Assembly: GCA_021819725.1 (NCBI GenBank)
Contig: JAKAQR010000007.1
Span: 62,001-126,000, forward strand
DNA: 64,000 nucleotides
From: Actinomycetes bacterium
GTDB lineage: Bacteria > Actinomycetota > Acidimicrobiia > Acidimicrobiales > Acidimicrobiaceae
Reading direction: 5' to 3'
The notes under the pieces were generated by a model. That model was not told where the DNA came from and ran no database searches. It was given only the letters and a program-made list of their open reading frames with translations. Positions 9,846 to 18,298 of this stretch are shown here, in pieces. Position 1 is the first letter of the stretch. Each line of letters opens with the position of its first letter. The translations under genes and the position numbers were made by a program.

Positions 9846-10248
9846 GTCGCGAGTCTATCTCGGTATTGGTAGCTTCTTTGTCGTTGTTCTGATCATCTAT
9901 TTCCTGTGGAGCCATGAATCAACTGGTTCTGTGCTGCTCTTGGCGAGTGCCGGCCTCGGCCTGATGCCTGGTCTTTATTTGGGCTGGTGGTCTCGGAGGA
10001 TGCAGCCACGACTTGAGGATACCGAGGTAGAACCAAAGGATATCACCGGGGTGATCGGCCAGTTTCCTGAGAATACAATATTCCCGTTCACGCTCGGAGT
10101 CGGTGTGTGGTTGGTTGGATTGGCCTTTGTCTTCGGGCTGTGGTTCGCCATCATCGGCATGGGTTTTGTCTTCGGTGCTGCAATCGGGGCGACGCAGGAG
10201 TCCAAACGGGCGTCCTACTCCGAAGTGGAGAATGTGCACCATTCCTGA
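9835..10248 (+). CDS. ctaF: cytochrome c oxidase small subunit IV, actinobacterial type
   Basis: Small membrane subunit of the actinobacterial aa3 oxidase with no catalytic residues. 137 residues from a GTG preceded by a strong aggaggtgacgaaa site inside the end of ctaD. That site decides the start over an in-frame ATG 33 bases earlier. Four hydrophobic segments are visible ([63 protein letters not shown]). Position directly after ctaD and this topology identify it. It is the last gene of the respiratory cluster. Confidence 0.88.
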   Translation: MRNESRVYLGIGSFFVVVLIIYFLWSHESTGSVLLLASAGLGLMPGLYLGWWSRRMQPRLEDTEVEPKDITGVIGQFPENTIFPFTLGVGVWLVGLAFVFGLWFAIIGMGFVFGAAIGATQESKRASYSEVENVHHS

Positions 10249-10966
10249 GACCTGTCGTTCTTTCTTGGGCGACTAGTTTCATGAACGCTCGTCGTTGCCA
10301 GGTTCGAGTTCATACCGGCGTATGCCCTGCCTCAGATTGGCAATAGCGCAACTCTGGGGGATCCTGCTAGGTGGCGGTTGGGGCTAGTGCGCCGGGGTCC
10401 GGTTGCTTAGCCGTTGGTCACGGTCAAAGGCGAGATGAAGGCAGGCTTCTATATTCCCTGCGTCAATCTCGGTAGTCGGGGCGCCATTCATGCGACTGGC
10501 AGTGCCGTTGCGGGAGTTGTGCGGTTCTTGCCTCACCGCTGGGAGCTACGGGGGTGCGGAACAGGTTGTCGATCGGGATGTGAGCCGTTGCGCGATACCT
10601 TCGAAGTGGTCGTTTGCGCTATGTGAGTATTGGTAGGCACTGGTCCGCCATGCTTTGGTCTATCACCGGGGCTGTGGCGGGTGTCGAGGCCATCGTGGAC
10701 TCTTGGAAGGGGGCCGACGAAGGTGCGATTGTCGGGCAGCGGTCGTGTAGATGAAAACCACGGAGTAGAAATACTCGGTTGCAGTTGCGGGAGTCCAAGA
10801 CTGCCATGATCGAGTGGGTTCTCCCCCGTGGCATACAGGACCGGTAGGACGTCGGCACCTCCAGGGATGCTCGGTGCGTTACCGTGTGTGCGGTATCGCG
10901 GCATCCCCGGGGTTCCGGTGAGTTCACAGCGGGACAGGACTCGATAACGTCCCGGTGTGACGCGAG
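10249..10966. other. 718-bp region without a recognisable gene
   Basis: Lies between ctaF and the 3' end of tatA. Short open frames exist on both strands, but none has a convincing ribosome binding site, a known motif or a plausible protein composition. No tRNA, tmRNA or RNase P signature was recognised. It may hold a decayed gene or an RNA gene that cannot be seen by eye. Confidence 0.5.
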
Positions 10967-11194
10967 CTACTCTGGGTTAGTGCTCTCGTCGGGCTTTGTT
11001 GCCTCGGCACGTGGCTGCTCGTCGGGCTTGTCCGCAGTGGAGCGGGCGCCTTCGTCGACGCCTTTCTTGAACTCAGAGGTCGCTGACCCAATCGAACGAG
11101 CGAGACCGGGAAGCCGCTTACCTCCAAAGATGAGGAGGAGCACGACGACGACAACAATGAGGTCGGTAGGACTGAATATATCTGCTAGTAACAT
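10967..11194 (-). CDS. tatA: twin-arginine translocase subunit TatA
   Basis: Pore-forming subunit for export of folded proteins; the Rieske protein is a typical Tat-linked substrate. 75 residues: a short N-terminus, a single membrane helix (LIVVVVVLLLIFGG, residues 12-25), a KRLPGLARSIGSA amphipathic helix with the conserved FGxxxLP pattern (FGGKRLP), and a charged Pro/Glu-rich tail. The ATG at 11194 is set by aaggagtacc just upstream; the frame is open further 5' but without support. Divergent from dedA with a 50-bp intergenic region. No tatB or tatC is in the window. Confidence 0.93.
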   Translation of the reverse strand: MLLADIFSPTDLIVVVVVLLLIFGGKRLPGLARSIGSATSEFKKGVDEGARSTADKPDEQPRAEATKPDESTNPE

Positions 11195-11244
11195 GGTACT
11201 CCTTCGGTACTTCTCCATTAACTTAGCACGAGAGGTTAGACAAA

Positions 11245-11880
11245 ATGAACTTTCTCGTCTCCCGGCTATTATCTGTTCCTTCGTTACTGGCGTTGGTTCT
11301 GGTTTTCGCATTCCCTGCATTGGAAGCCTCTATTTTCCTGGGTTTCATCTTCCCTGGTGAGACTGCTGTCGTGTTGGGGGGCGTGCTGGCCGCTGAAGGT
11401 CGTTTCCCGGTATGGCTCGTAGGGGGGATTGCGGCTGCGGGTGCAATTATTGGTGATTCGGTTGGGTATTGGGTCGGCGCTCGATACGGGCCGCGGGTGA
11501 TGAAGAAGATTCCGCGCCGACTGCTAAAGCCAGAGTCGCTTGACAAGGCTATTGACCTATTGCGTCGGCGGGGAGGCCTCGGCGTATTTGTTGGCCGGTT
11601 TACGACGGTCCTTCGTGTGCTGATTCCAGGGGCTGCGGGGATTGCCGAGATGCGCTACCGGCGGTTCCTGGTCTTTAATGCGCTCGGTGGCATCTGTTGG
11701 GCGGGACTCTACACAGGGCTTGGGTATGTCGCAGGAGCGAACTATGCATCCGTGTTGAAGGATGCAAGTCTGACGAGTGAGATTGTGTTGGCGCTTGTGG
11801 TTGTCTTATTCTTCGGTGTTGGGCTATATCGACACTTTGGTCCGTCCTTGCGGAAGCCAAATCCTGCTGCTGAGGATTGA
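11245..11880 (+). CDS. DedA family inner-membrane protein
   Basis: 211 residues, several hydrophobic segments. Family motifs are FPGETAVVLGG near residue 37 and GRFTTVLRVLIPGAAG near 117, with the conserved Arg residues in the second half, then FNALGGICWAGLYTGLGY. DedA proteins are lipid scramblases or flippases, some of which move undecaprenyl phosphate or phosphatidylethanolamine; the substrate here cannot be read from sequence. The ATG follows agaggttagacaaa. Divergent from tatA, so the two may share a control region. Confidence 0.9.
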   Translation: MNFLVSRLLSVPSLLALVLVFAFPALEASIFLGFIFPGETAVVLGGVLAAEGRFPVWLVGGIAAAGAIIGDSVGYWVGARYGPRVMKKIPRRLLKPESLDKAIDLLRRRGGLGVFVGRFTTVLRVLIPGAAGIAEMRYRRFLVFNALGGICWAGLYTGLGYVAGANYASVLKDASLTSEIVLALVVVLFFGVGLYRHFGPSLRKPNPAAED

Positions 11881-11918
11881 TGCGTGCCGTTTTGGGAGTG
11901 TGAGAGTGGTTGGAAACC

Positions 11919-12788
11919 TCAGATCTCCCTCCTTCGACGAAGTCGCTCGGTGAGGAAGGGGATGGTGAGTGTCCTCGTGGCGTGCAGCTGGGCGATTGGC
12001 GATACCCGTAGGCCGCGAAAGGTGATCTTGGTGAGGAGCGATAGGTCACGTTGCAACAGTGCAGCGACAAACATGCGTTGGACGTGCCAAGCGATGATGC
12101 GTTCACGGTCACTGGCGTCAAGGAGCGCCATGGCGTCAGTGGTGTGGATCATCCGTTCGAGAGTCGTCCAGAAGCGATGCAGGTCCTTAGAGACGCCGTC
12201 AGGTGAATCACGGTAGAGAACGAGGTCCTGTTCAAGAACGGCCAAGGTACCCTTCTTGGCACAGGCAATCCAGAACGCCCAATCTTCCACGGTGTCGAGT
12301 GTTGAGTCAAACCCGCCGACCTCGGCTGCGAGTTGGCTGCGCATGAGGACCGTTGATGTCTGGAACTGATTCATCAAGGTGAGGTCTCGATAGCTCAACC
12401 AACGAATCGACAAGTCCTGGCGTGGCACAGGAGATGTTCGCGACCAGCGGGTGGCGATAAGGTCGAGGTGTGGGTGTAGCTCTAAAAGTCTGATCTGGCG
12501 CTCGAGCTTGGTTGGATGCCAGACGTCATCGTCGTCGAGGAATGCGATAACGTCGCCATTGACATGGGCTAGACCTTTGTTACGTGCTGCAGAAACGCCC
12601 TGGTTGGCCTGTTCGATGATCGTTGCTGCTGGCATGACGCTGCGCGCAATCGCTACAGAATCATCGGTGGAGCCATCATCGACGATGATGATCTCTGACG
12701 GTGGGTATGACTGCACCGCCACGCTCGTCAGAGCAGCGGCGAGGGTAGCGTGGGCGTTGTAGCAGGTGACGATGACTGAGATTTGCAT
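11919..12788 (-). CDS. family 2 glycosyltransferase
   Basis: 289 residues, GT-A fold. The N-terminus ISVIVTCYNAHATLAAAL, IIIVDDGSTDDS near residue 34, GVSAARNKGL and AFLDDDDVWHP near 82 show the nucleotide-sugar binding site and the metal-binding DxD. No membrane helix, so it is probably cytoplasmic or peripheral. Acceptor and sugar are unknown; cell-surface polysaccharide work is likely for the family. It stands alone, facing away from murE across about 80 bp, with no other surface-sugar genes next to it. Confidence 0.88.
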   Translation of the reverse strand: MQISVIVTCYNAHATLAAALTSVAVQSYPPSEIIIVDDGSTDDSVAIARSVMPAATIIEQANQGVSAARNKGLAHVNGDVIAFLDDDDVWHPTKLERQIRLLELHPHLDLIATRWSRTSPVPRQDLSIRWLSYRDLTLMNQFQTSTVLMRSQLAAEVGGFDSTLDTVEDWAFWIACAKKGTLAVLEQDLVLYRDSPDGVSKDLHRFWTTLERMIHTTDAMALLDASDRERIIAWHVQRMFVAALLQRDLSLLTKITFRGLRVSPIAQLHATRTLTIPFLTERLRRRREI

Positions 12789-12868
12789 TGACTCCCAGGA
12801 TTCTGTTGATGGTTGCGGCTGCTAGCCTAGCATCTCATGAGTGACGGCTTTTCGGCGAGACGATCCTA

Positions 12869-14326
12869 TTGCCTGGACTAGCGGAGCTCGCTGACCTTTT
12901 GCCCTCGGCGCAGCTGATTGGCGAATCGGTGTCGTTGACGGATCTGACACTTGACTCGCGGGCGGTTCGCCCTGGGTCGCTGTTTTGTGCAACCCGGGGC
13001 AGTCGTTACGATGGACATATCTTCATCGATGATGCGATCGAGGCCGGAGCGGCGGCGGTGATGGTCGCGCATCCGGTGAACGTGAAGGTTCCCCAACTCA
13101 TTGTCCCCTCGGTGCGCCACGCGATCGGCCGTGTCGCGAGTTATTTTTTCGGTGAGCCATCGAAGTCGCTAGAGGTGATTGGGATCACGGGTACCAACGG
13201 GAAGACGACCACCTCGTATCTGATCGAGTCGGTGTTGAATAGGACCGAGCGCAGCGTTGGTCTAATCGGAACGATCGAATCGAGATTTGCCGGGCTCAAT
13301 CGGCCGAGTATTTATACGACACCGGAGGCCCCTGACCTGCACCGTCTCCTGGCTGACATGCTCCAGGATGGGACGCAGTCCGTAGTCATGGAGGTCTCGT
13401 CGCATGGTATCGATCAGCATCGGATTGATTCGATGCGTTTTGAAGTGGCCGTGTTCACGAATCTGTCGCCCGAGCATCTCGACTATCACGGCACGATGGA
13501 GCAGTACTATTACACCAAGGCGCGACTATTCGTGCCGACCCTCACCAATGTCGCTGTCATCGGTACGGATACCGAGTGGGGGCGTCGGCTAGCCAGTCAA
13601 GTGGCGGTTGAACATGTGACCTACGGACCAGGGCCGAGCAACGATTTTGTCGTCTCAGACATCGAGCTCCTCTCGATCGGCACCCGTTTTCTCCTCCGTC
13701 ACCATGGACAGACAACCCAGTTGACCGTTCCAATACTTGGCGCCCACAACGCGTACAACGCAGCAGCGGCAGCAGCAGCCGGTTTTGTCCTAGGGGTGGA
13801 CCAAGACGTCGTCTATGCGGGCATAGAGAATTGTCATGCGGTGGCTGGCCGTTTTGAGTCAATCACAATGGGGCAGGATTTTCAGGTCGTGGTGGACTAT
13901 GCGCACACCCCAGATGCGATCCGATCGCTTATCGAGACGGTCAGGCTTCAGTCCTCGGCCGGCAAAGTCATTTTGGTGGCGGGAGCCCGAGGGCGACGCG
14001 ATCGGCTCAAGCGTCCAGAGCTCGGCCGGGCTGCGGCGACGAGCGATCTTGCGATCTTGACGGCAGATAACCCAGGTGATGAAGAGCCTGCTGAGATTGT
14101 CGCTCAGTTATTGGCTGGCACCCTCGACGTCGCTACCTCTCGCATCGTGGTTGAATTGGACAGGCGCAGGGCGATCGAGTTCGCTATTAACGAGGCTGAA
14201 CCGGGAGATACGGTGCTCATTGTGGGCAGAGGACACGAGCAAAGCTTGAGGGTTGGTCCTGCAGTTGTCTATCTGGACGATCGCGAGGTGGCGCGGTCGG
14301 CGTTGATTGCCCGCGGTAGCCGCTGA
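12869..14326 (+). CDS. murE: UDP-MurNAc-tripeptide synthetase MurE
   Basis: Adds the third amino acid to UDP-MurNAc-L-Ala-D-Glu. 485 residues, the normal length. Seen: a Mur N-terminal domain, ATP loop GITGTNGKTTTSY near 106, EVSSHG near 175, the carbamylated-Lys region (YYYTKARLF), VDYAHTPDAI near 342, and GRGHEQ near the C-terminus. The residue-selection motif, DNPR in meso-diaminopimelate enzymes, reads DNPG here (residues 400-403), so the arginine that contacts diaminopimelate is absent. Start TTG with little Shine-Dalgarno support. It converges with the ABC exporter genes (4 bp between the ends). Other dcw-cluster genes are not adjacent. Confidence 0.92.
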   Translation: MPGLAELADLLPSAQLIGESVSLTDLTLDSRAVRPGSLFCATRGSRYDGHIFIDDAIEAGAAAVMVAHPVNVKVPQLIVPSVRHAIGRVASYFFGEPSKSLEVIGITGTNGKTTTSYLIESVLNRTERSVGLIGTIESRFAGLNRPSIYTTPEAPDLHRLLADMLQDGTQSVVMEVSSHGIDQHRIDSMRFEVAVFTNLSPEHLDYHGTMEQYYYTKARLFVPTLTNVAVIGTDTEWGRRLASQVAVEHVTYGPGPSNDFVVSDIELLSIGTRFLLRHHGQTTQLTVPILGAHNAYNAAAAAAAGFVLGVDQDVVYAGIENCHAVAGRFESITMGQDFQVVVDYAHTPDAIRSLIETVRLQSSAGKVILVAGARGRRDRLKRPELGRAAATSDLAILTADNPGDEEPAEIVAQLLAGTLDVATSRIVVELDRRRAIEFAINEAEPGDTVLIVGRGHEQSLRVGPAVVYLDDREVARSALIARGSR

Positions 14327-14329
14327 GAC

Positions 14330-15166
14330 TTACACCCTCTTACGGTAGATATTGACCGAAAGCGGAATCATGATGATCAGGAGGCCGACGCACCAGATGA
14401 TCGCGGTGATGGTCAAATCACCGGTGGCGGATTGGGCTGCACGGGCTGCGACCGGGCCGTCCATGAGGCTCCTTGCTGCATTGACCGCCACACTCAGCGG
14501 CTGGTGATTGGCAAACCCACGCAGCCACGATGGCATACTCTCCACGGGAACGAAGGCAGATGAGGCGAAGGTGAGTGGGAAGAGCAAGGGGAAAGCCATC
14601 ACCTGCGCGGTTTCACTGTTAGGCGCGGCCAGTCCGATCAACGCAAAGAACCACGAAAGCGCATAGGCAAAGAGGAGGGCGATGCCGATTCCCGCGAGAA
14701 ACTCCCCTACGTTGGTTCCGATGCGAAAACCGACTAAGAAACCGACGATCACCATGATAACGATCACCACCAGGTTGCGGATGAGATCTGCGATCGTTCT
14801 TCCTGCCAGAACCGCAGAGCGTGTCATGGGAAGGGCATGAAAGCGTTCAATGAGCCCTTTCTGGAGGTCCTCGGCCAAGCCAACGCCGGTCTGGACTGAG
14901 CCAAAGGCGATCGTCTGGATGAAGATTCCTGGCATCAGATAGTTGACGTAACTCAGGCCAAGCTTGGAGGTCTCTGAGCCGATGGCACCCCCGAAGACGT
15001 AGCGGAAGAGGAGTACGAACATTACTGGTTGGATCGTAGAGAAGACCAACGACTGGGGTATACGGACATAGTTCAGGAGATTACGCTTGGTGATCGTGAG
15101 GGCATCGGCCACCATCCAATAGAGACGAGAGCGGTGCGGACTGGTCGTAAGTTCTGCGAGTGCCAT
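14330..15166 (-). CDS. ABC-2 type export permease, DrrB-like
   Basis: 278 residues with six hydrophobic segments and an N-terminal cytoplasmic stretch (RSRLYWMVADALTITKRNL). The mid-region (QTGVGLAEDLQKGLIERF) and PLLFPLTFASSAFVPVE are typical of daunorubicin-resistance type ABC-2 permeases. The start at ATG 15166 is set by ggagggataggccc; the frame stays open upstream, but into the ATPase gene. The ATPase gene ends 5 bp before, so the two are one operon and form one exporter. Substrate unknown; lipids or hydrophobic drugs are usual for this family. Confidence 0.9.
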   Translation of the reverse strand: MALAELTTSPHRSRLYWMVADALTITKRNLLNYVRIPQSLVFSTIQPVMFVLLFRYVFGGAIGSETSKLGLSYVNYLMPGIFIQTIAFGSVQTGVGLAEDLQKGLIERFHALPMTRSAVLAGRTIADLIRNLVVIVIMVIVGFLVGFRIGTNVGEFLAGIGIALLFAYALSWFFALIGLAAPNSETAQVMAFPLLFPLTFASSAFVPVESMPSWLRGFANHQPLSVAVNAARSLMDGPVAARAAQSATGDLTITAIIWCVGLLIIMIPLSVNIYRKRV

Positions 15167-15170
15167 GGGC

Positions 15171-16118
15171 CTATCCCTCCATTGTCGCTGGTTGTTCGGT
15201 GAGCGCGAGAAAGACATCGTCGAGGCTCGGTTCGCGAAGGTTGATTCTGGTCGGGTTGATCTTCTCGTTGAGCAGACGCTCAAGGACCAGTGCGGTGGTC
15301 GCTGCACCATCAGCCACAGGAATCTCTAAGCGATTCTCAACCTGTTGTACGGCCGCCGAGGCCAGCGAGGTGACGGCTGCCTTGGCTTTGTCGGTGACCT
15401 CTTCGTCCTTGAAGGAAAGTTCTAGCACCGTTGCTCCAAAGTTCGCTTTAAGCTGATCTGGCGTACCCTCGGCGATCACGAGGCCATGATCGACGACAGC
15501 GATCCGCGATGCCAGTCGATCCGCCTCCTCGAGGTATTGCGTGGTCAACAGTACGGTTGTCCCATTCACGAGGAGTTTTTCGATGATCTCCCAAAGGTCG
15601 TTGCGACTTTTGGGATCGAGGCCGGTAGTAGGTTCATCGAGGAACAGCACCGGAGGCCGTGCGACGAGGGCCGCAGCGAGGTCAAGTCGCCGTCGCATCC
15701 CTCCTGAGTAGGTGCTGAGCACGCGTTTGGCCGCGTACTCAAGGCCAAAGTCATGGAGGAGCTCAGCGGACCGGTCCCTTGCAACTTGTTTCGGGAGGTG
15801 GTTGAGCCGGCTAATCATGAAGAGATTCTCCTCACCCGTTAGCCGTTCGTCGACCGCCGCAGCCTGACCCGCAAGACCGAGGTGTTCGCGGACCTGCTGG
15901 GGGGATTTGGTGACGTCGATGCCCATAATGGTCGCCTCGCCATTGTCGGGAGGGATGATGGTGGTGAGAATCCTGACGATGGTCGTCTTCCCAGCCCCAT
16001 TAGGACCGAGTAGACCAAAAACGGTTCCAGCCTCCACCTGAAAGCTCACATCCTCCAGGGCAGTAACGCCTCCTTTGAACGTTTTGCGCAGGTTGCGCAC
16101 CTCGATGGCTAGGGTCAT
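15171..16118 (-). CDS. ABC transporter ATP-binding protein, DrrA-like
   Basis: About 315 residues. Walker A GPNGAGKTT, Q-loop region, signature STYSGGMRRRLDLA, Walker B PPVLFLDEPTTGLDP and switch His in TTQYLEEADR are all intact. A C-terminal extension of about 80 residues after the ATPase core is typical of DrrA-like exporters. ATG 16118 directly follows ggaggtgag and is preferred to an in-frame ATG eight codons earlier. It partners the permease gene immediately downstream. No regulator gene is adjacent. Confidence 0.92.
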   Translation of the reverse strand: MTLAIEVRNLRKTFKGGVTALEDVSFQVEAGTVFGLLGPNGAGKTTIVRILTTIIPPDNGEATIMGIDVTKSPQQVREHLGLAGQAAAVDERLTGEENLFMISRLNHLPKQVARDRSAELLHDFGLEYAAKRVLSTYSGGMRRRLDLAAALVARPPVLFLDEPTTGLDPKSRNDLWEIIEKLLVNGTTVLLTTQYLEEADRLASRIAVVDHGLVIAEGTPDQLKANFGATVLELSFKDEEVTDKAKAAVTSLASAAVQQVENRLEIPVADGAATTALVLERLLNEKINPTRINLREPSLDDVFLALTEQPATMEG

Positions 16119-16142
16119 CTCACCTCCGATGGGCTTGATCAA

Positions 16143-16461
16143 ATGTTGTGTTGCTAGGGGTCTCAGCTGACGAAGACGTCGTCGTTATGAGCTCGCTGTC
16201 CTCAGGTTAGTTGTTTCTCTACAGATCTTCCTATCTCAACACAGGAACGATGCCTGATTAATCCCGAGAGCAGGGAACAAGTCCGCTTCAGGCCTTATAC
16301 TTTGCCGAGCCCATACTTGAAGCAGGACTTGTGGTCGTAGTCCTCCTGGCCTCAAATAGCTAGGGAGCGTCAGGTAACTGGCTTGCTCTACCGTCTTTGG
16401 GCGACCGTCTTTGTTGGACGGCCGGGCCCGGGCCTCTCAGCGTATCGGGAGATGGCCTGAG
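16143..16461. other. 319-bp intergenic region
   Basis: Between the start of the ABC exporter operon and the 3' end of tRNA-Arg, both on the minus strand. It should hold the exporter promoter and the tRNA trailer. It contains a long imperfect inverted repeat (listed separately), a short direct repeat of ccgtctttg near 16390 and 16405, and a ggcccgggcc palindrome close to the tRNA. No coding frame is convincing. Confidence 0.5.
16278..16331. repeat. long inverted repeat, 13-bp arms with one bulge
   Basis: Arm caagtccgcttca (16278-16290) pairs with tgaagcaggacttg (16318-16331) at all thirteen positions with one bulged base, around a 27-nt loop. There is no T-run, so it is not a standard terminator. 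It could be an operator of the exporter operon or a folded RNA element. Confidence 0.7.
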
Positions 16462-16533
16462 CGCCCCCGGTAGGATTCGAACCTACGCACCCGGCTCCGG
16501 AGGCCGATGCTCTATCCCCTGAGCTACGGGGGC
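16462..16533 (-). tRNA. tRNA-Arg (anticodon CCG)
   Basis: Reads CGG codons. On the minus strand: acceptor GCCCCCG pairing with CGGGGGC, D-stem GCTC/GAGC with loop AGGGGATA, anticodon stem TCGGC/GCCGG around loop CTCCGGA (anticodon CCG), T-stem GTAGG/CCTAC with loop TTCGAAT, discriminator G, no encoded CCA. All four stems form. It lies about 140 bp from the start of argS, the synthetase that charges it, in the opposite orientation. Confidence 0.95.
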
Positions 16534-16674
16534 TCAATCAGGCGAACCCGAGTCTAGCGTTCTCTGAGGTCTGAGACGCCGAGTGCATTGTCTGCGCTGG
16601 TAGCGCTGATATGCTTTGCTCAAAGCTCTTCGTTGCCCGGCGATAGCTGTATTCGATACGTGAAGGAGTAAACA

Positions 16675-18297
16675 GTGGCGATTGCAGACCGGCTGTTGAC
16701 GTTGGTGCACACCACTGCACAGGATAGTTTTGCGATACTTCAGGCTGATCCTACGCCTTTAGGGGCGGTTGCGATTGATGAACCGGCGATCCCTGATCAT
16801 GGCGATTACGCGACAAATGCAGCGATGGTGCTCGCAAAGACACTGGGAACGCCTCCTCGGATCATCGCTGAGCAGCTTGCCGAGCGACTTCGTGCCGATG
16901 CGATGGTGGATCGGGTGACCGTCGCTGGCCCTGGCTTCTTGAACTTTTGGATCGCTCCCGAGGCGTTGGGTCGAGAGATTACGGCACTGCTTGACGAAAA
17001 GGTTGAGTACTTTCGCCCTGACCTAGGCCACGGTGCCACTGCCCAGGTCGAGTTCGTGTCGGCGAACCCTACTGGTCCGCTCCATGTTGGCAATGGTTGG
17101 CTTGCGACCTACGGTGATGCGCTGAGTCGGCTGCTTGAATTTGTGAACTATCGGGTGACTCGAGAGTACTACGTGAACGATACCGGGGGGCAGATTCGAC
17201 AGCTTGGTGCCTCTATCATTGCGGTCCGGCGCGGAGACGAGGTGCCTGAAGGTGGATATCAGGGGGCGTATATCTCTGATCTGGCGCTTCGTTATCAGGG
17301 CGCAGATGATGTGGTGGAGGCTGGCAGCTGGGCCGTCCCGATCATTCTGGAATTGATCCAAGCAACGCTTGGTTCACTCGGCATCGAGATGGATAGTTGG
17401 TTTTCGCAGGCCTCGATCGAGGAGTCGGGGGATGTCGCCGAGGTGGTGGCCAAGTTGGATGCACAGGGAGCGACCTATGAGCGTGACGGCGCGCTCTGGT
17501 TCGCCTCTGAGCGCTTTGGTGATAGCCGTGACCGGGTGATGCGTAAGTCCAACGGGGACTTCACCTACCTTGCCGGAGATATCGCCTATCACTATAACAA
17601 GCTCGTGGTTCGATCGTTTTCGCTGGTGATTGACGTTCTGGGGGCCGATCATCATGGTCAAGTTGCCTCCATGATGGCTGCGGTGCGTGCGCTTGGCATC
17701 GATGAACATCGGTTGGAGATCAAACTTGGTCAGATGGTGTCCCTGCTCGAACAGGGCCAAGCGGTTAAGTTCTCCAAGCGTGCTGGAACGGCGATTCCTC
17801 TTGACTGGCTGATCCAAGAGTTGGGCCGTGATGCAACGCGGCTGCTGATCCTCTCTAGCTCCATCGATCGCGCCTCGCAGATCGACCTGGCGCAGGCGAA
17901 GGCGCAGTCGATGGAGAACCCGGTCTACTACATTCAGTACGCTTATGCTCGGATCTCGGCGTTGCTGCGCAATGTGGTGAGTCGTGGTGTCAGCAGTGAG
18001 CCGAGTTCGTCTGAAGCACTGGCCGGTCTAAGCCATCCTCGCGAAGTAGCCCTGATGAAGGATCTCTTGCGGTTGGAATCGGTGATCACACGTGCTGCGC
18101 ACGAGCGGGCTCCTCATAAGATTGTCGGCTGGTTGATGCAGGCGGCCGCTGATTTTCATGGTTTCTATCATGACTGTCCGGTACTCACGGCTGAGCCTGC
18201 CGTGCGTGATGCCCGACTGACGTTGGCCACAGCCACACAACTCGCATTGGGCGTCGCGCTTGAACTGCTCGGGGTGACGCCCCTCGAGGAGATGTGA
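16675..18297 (+). CDS. argS: arginyl-tRNA synthetase
   Basis: Class I synthetase, 540 residues. An N-terminal ArgS-specific domain, a HIGH-type motif (PTGPLHVGNG near residue 130), a KMSKS variant KFSKRAGT near 363 and a C-terminal DALR anticodon-binding domain (QYAYARISALLRN) are visible. The GTG start follows aaggagtaaaca. It opens the run argS-lysA-hom-thrC-rho and its stop is one base from the lysA start, so these are co-transcribed, as in Mycobacterium. Confidence 0.97.
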   Translation: MAIADRLLTLVHTTAQDSFAILQADPTPLGAVAIDEPAIPDHGDYATNAAMVLAKTLGTPPRIIAEQLAERLRADAMVDRVTVAGPGFLNFWIAPEALGREITALLDEKVEYFRPDLGHGATAQVEFVSANPTGPLHVGNGWLATYGDALSRLLEFVNYRVTREYYVNDTGGQIRQLGASIIAVRRGDEVPEGGYQGAYISDLALRYQGADDVVEAGSWAVPIILELIQATLGSLGIEMDSWFSQASIEESGDVAEVVAKLDAQGATYERDGALWFASERFGDSRDRVMRKSNGDFTYLAGDIAYHYNKLVVRSFSLVIDVLGADHHGQVASMMAAVRALGIDEHRLEIKLGQMVSLLEQGQAVKFSKRAGTAIPLDWLIQELGRDATRLLILSSSIDRASQIDLAQAKAQSMENPVYYIQYAYARISALLRNVVSRGVSSEPSSSEALAGLSHPREVALMKDLLRLESVITRAAHERAPHKIVGWLMQAAADFHGFYHDCPVLTAEPAVRDARLTLATATQLALGVALELLGVTPLEEM

Positions 18298-18298
18298 G

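Noticed and set aside
10533..10904. 123-codon minus-strand frame after ctaF
   Set aside because: The product is rich in Pro, His, Ser and Thr with no fold-like pattern, and no ribosome binding site precedes the start.
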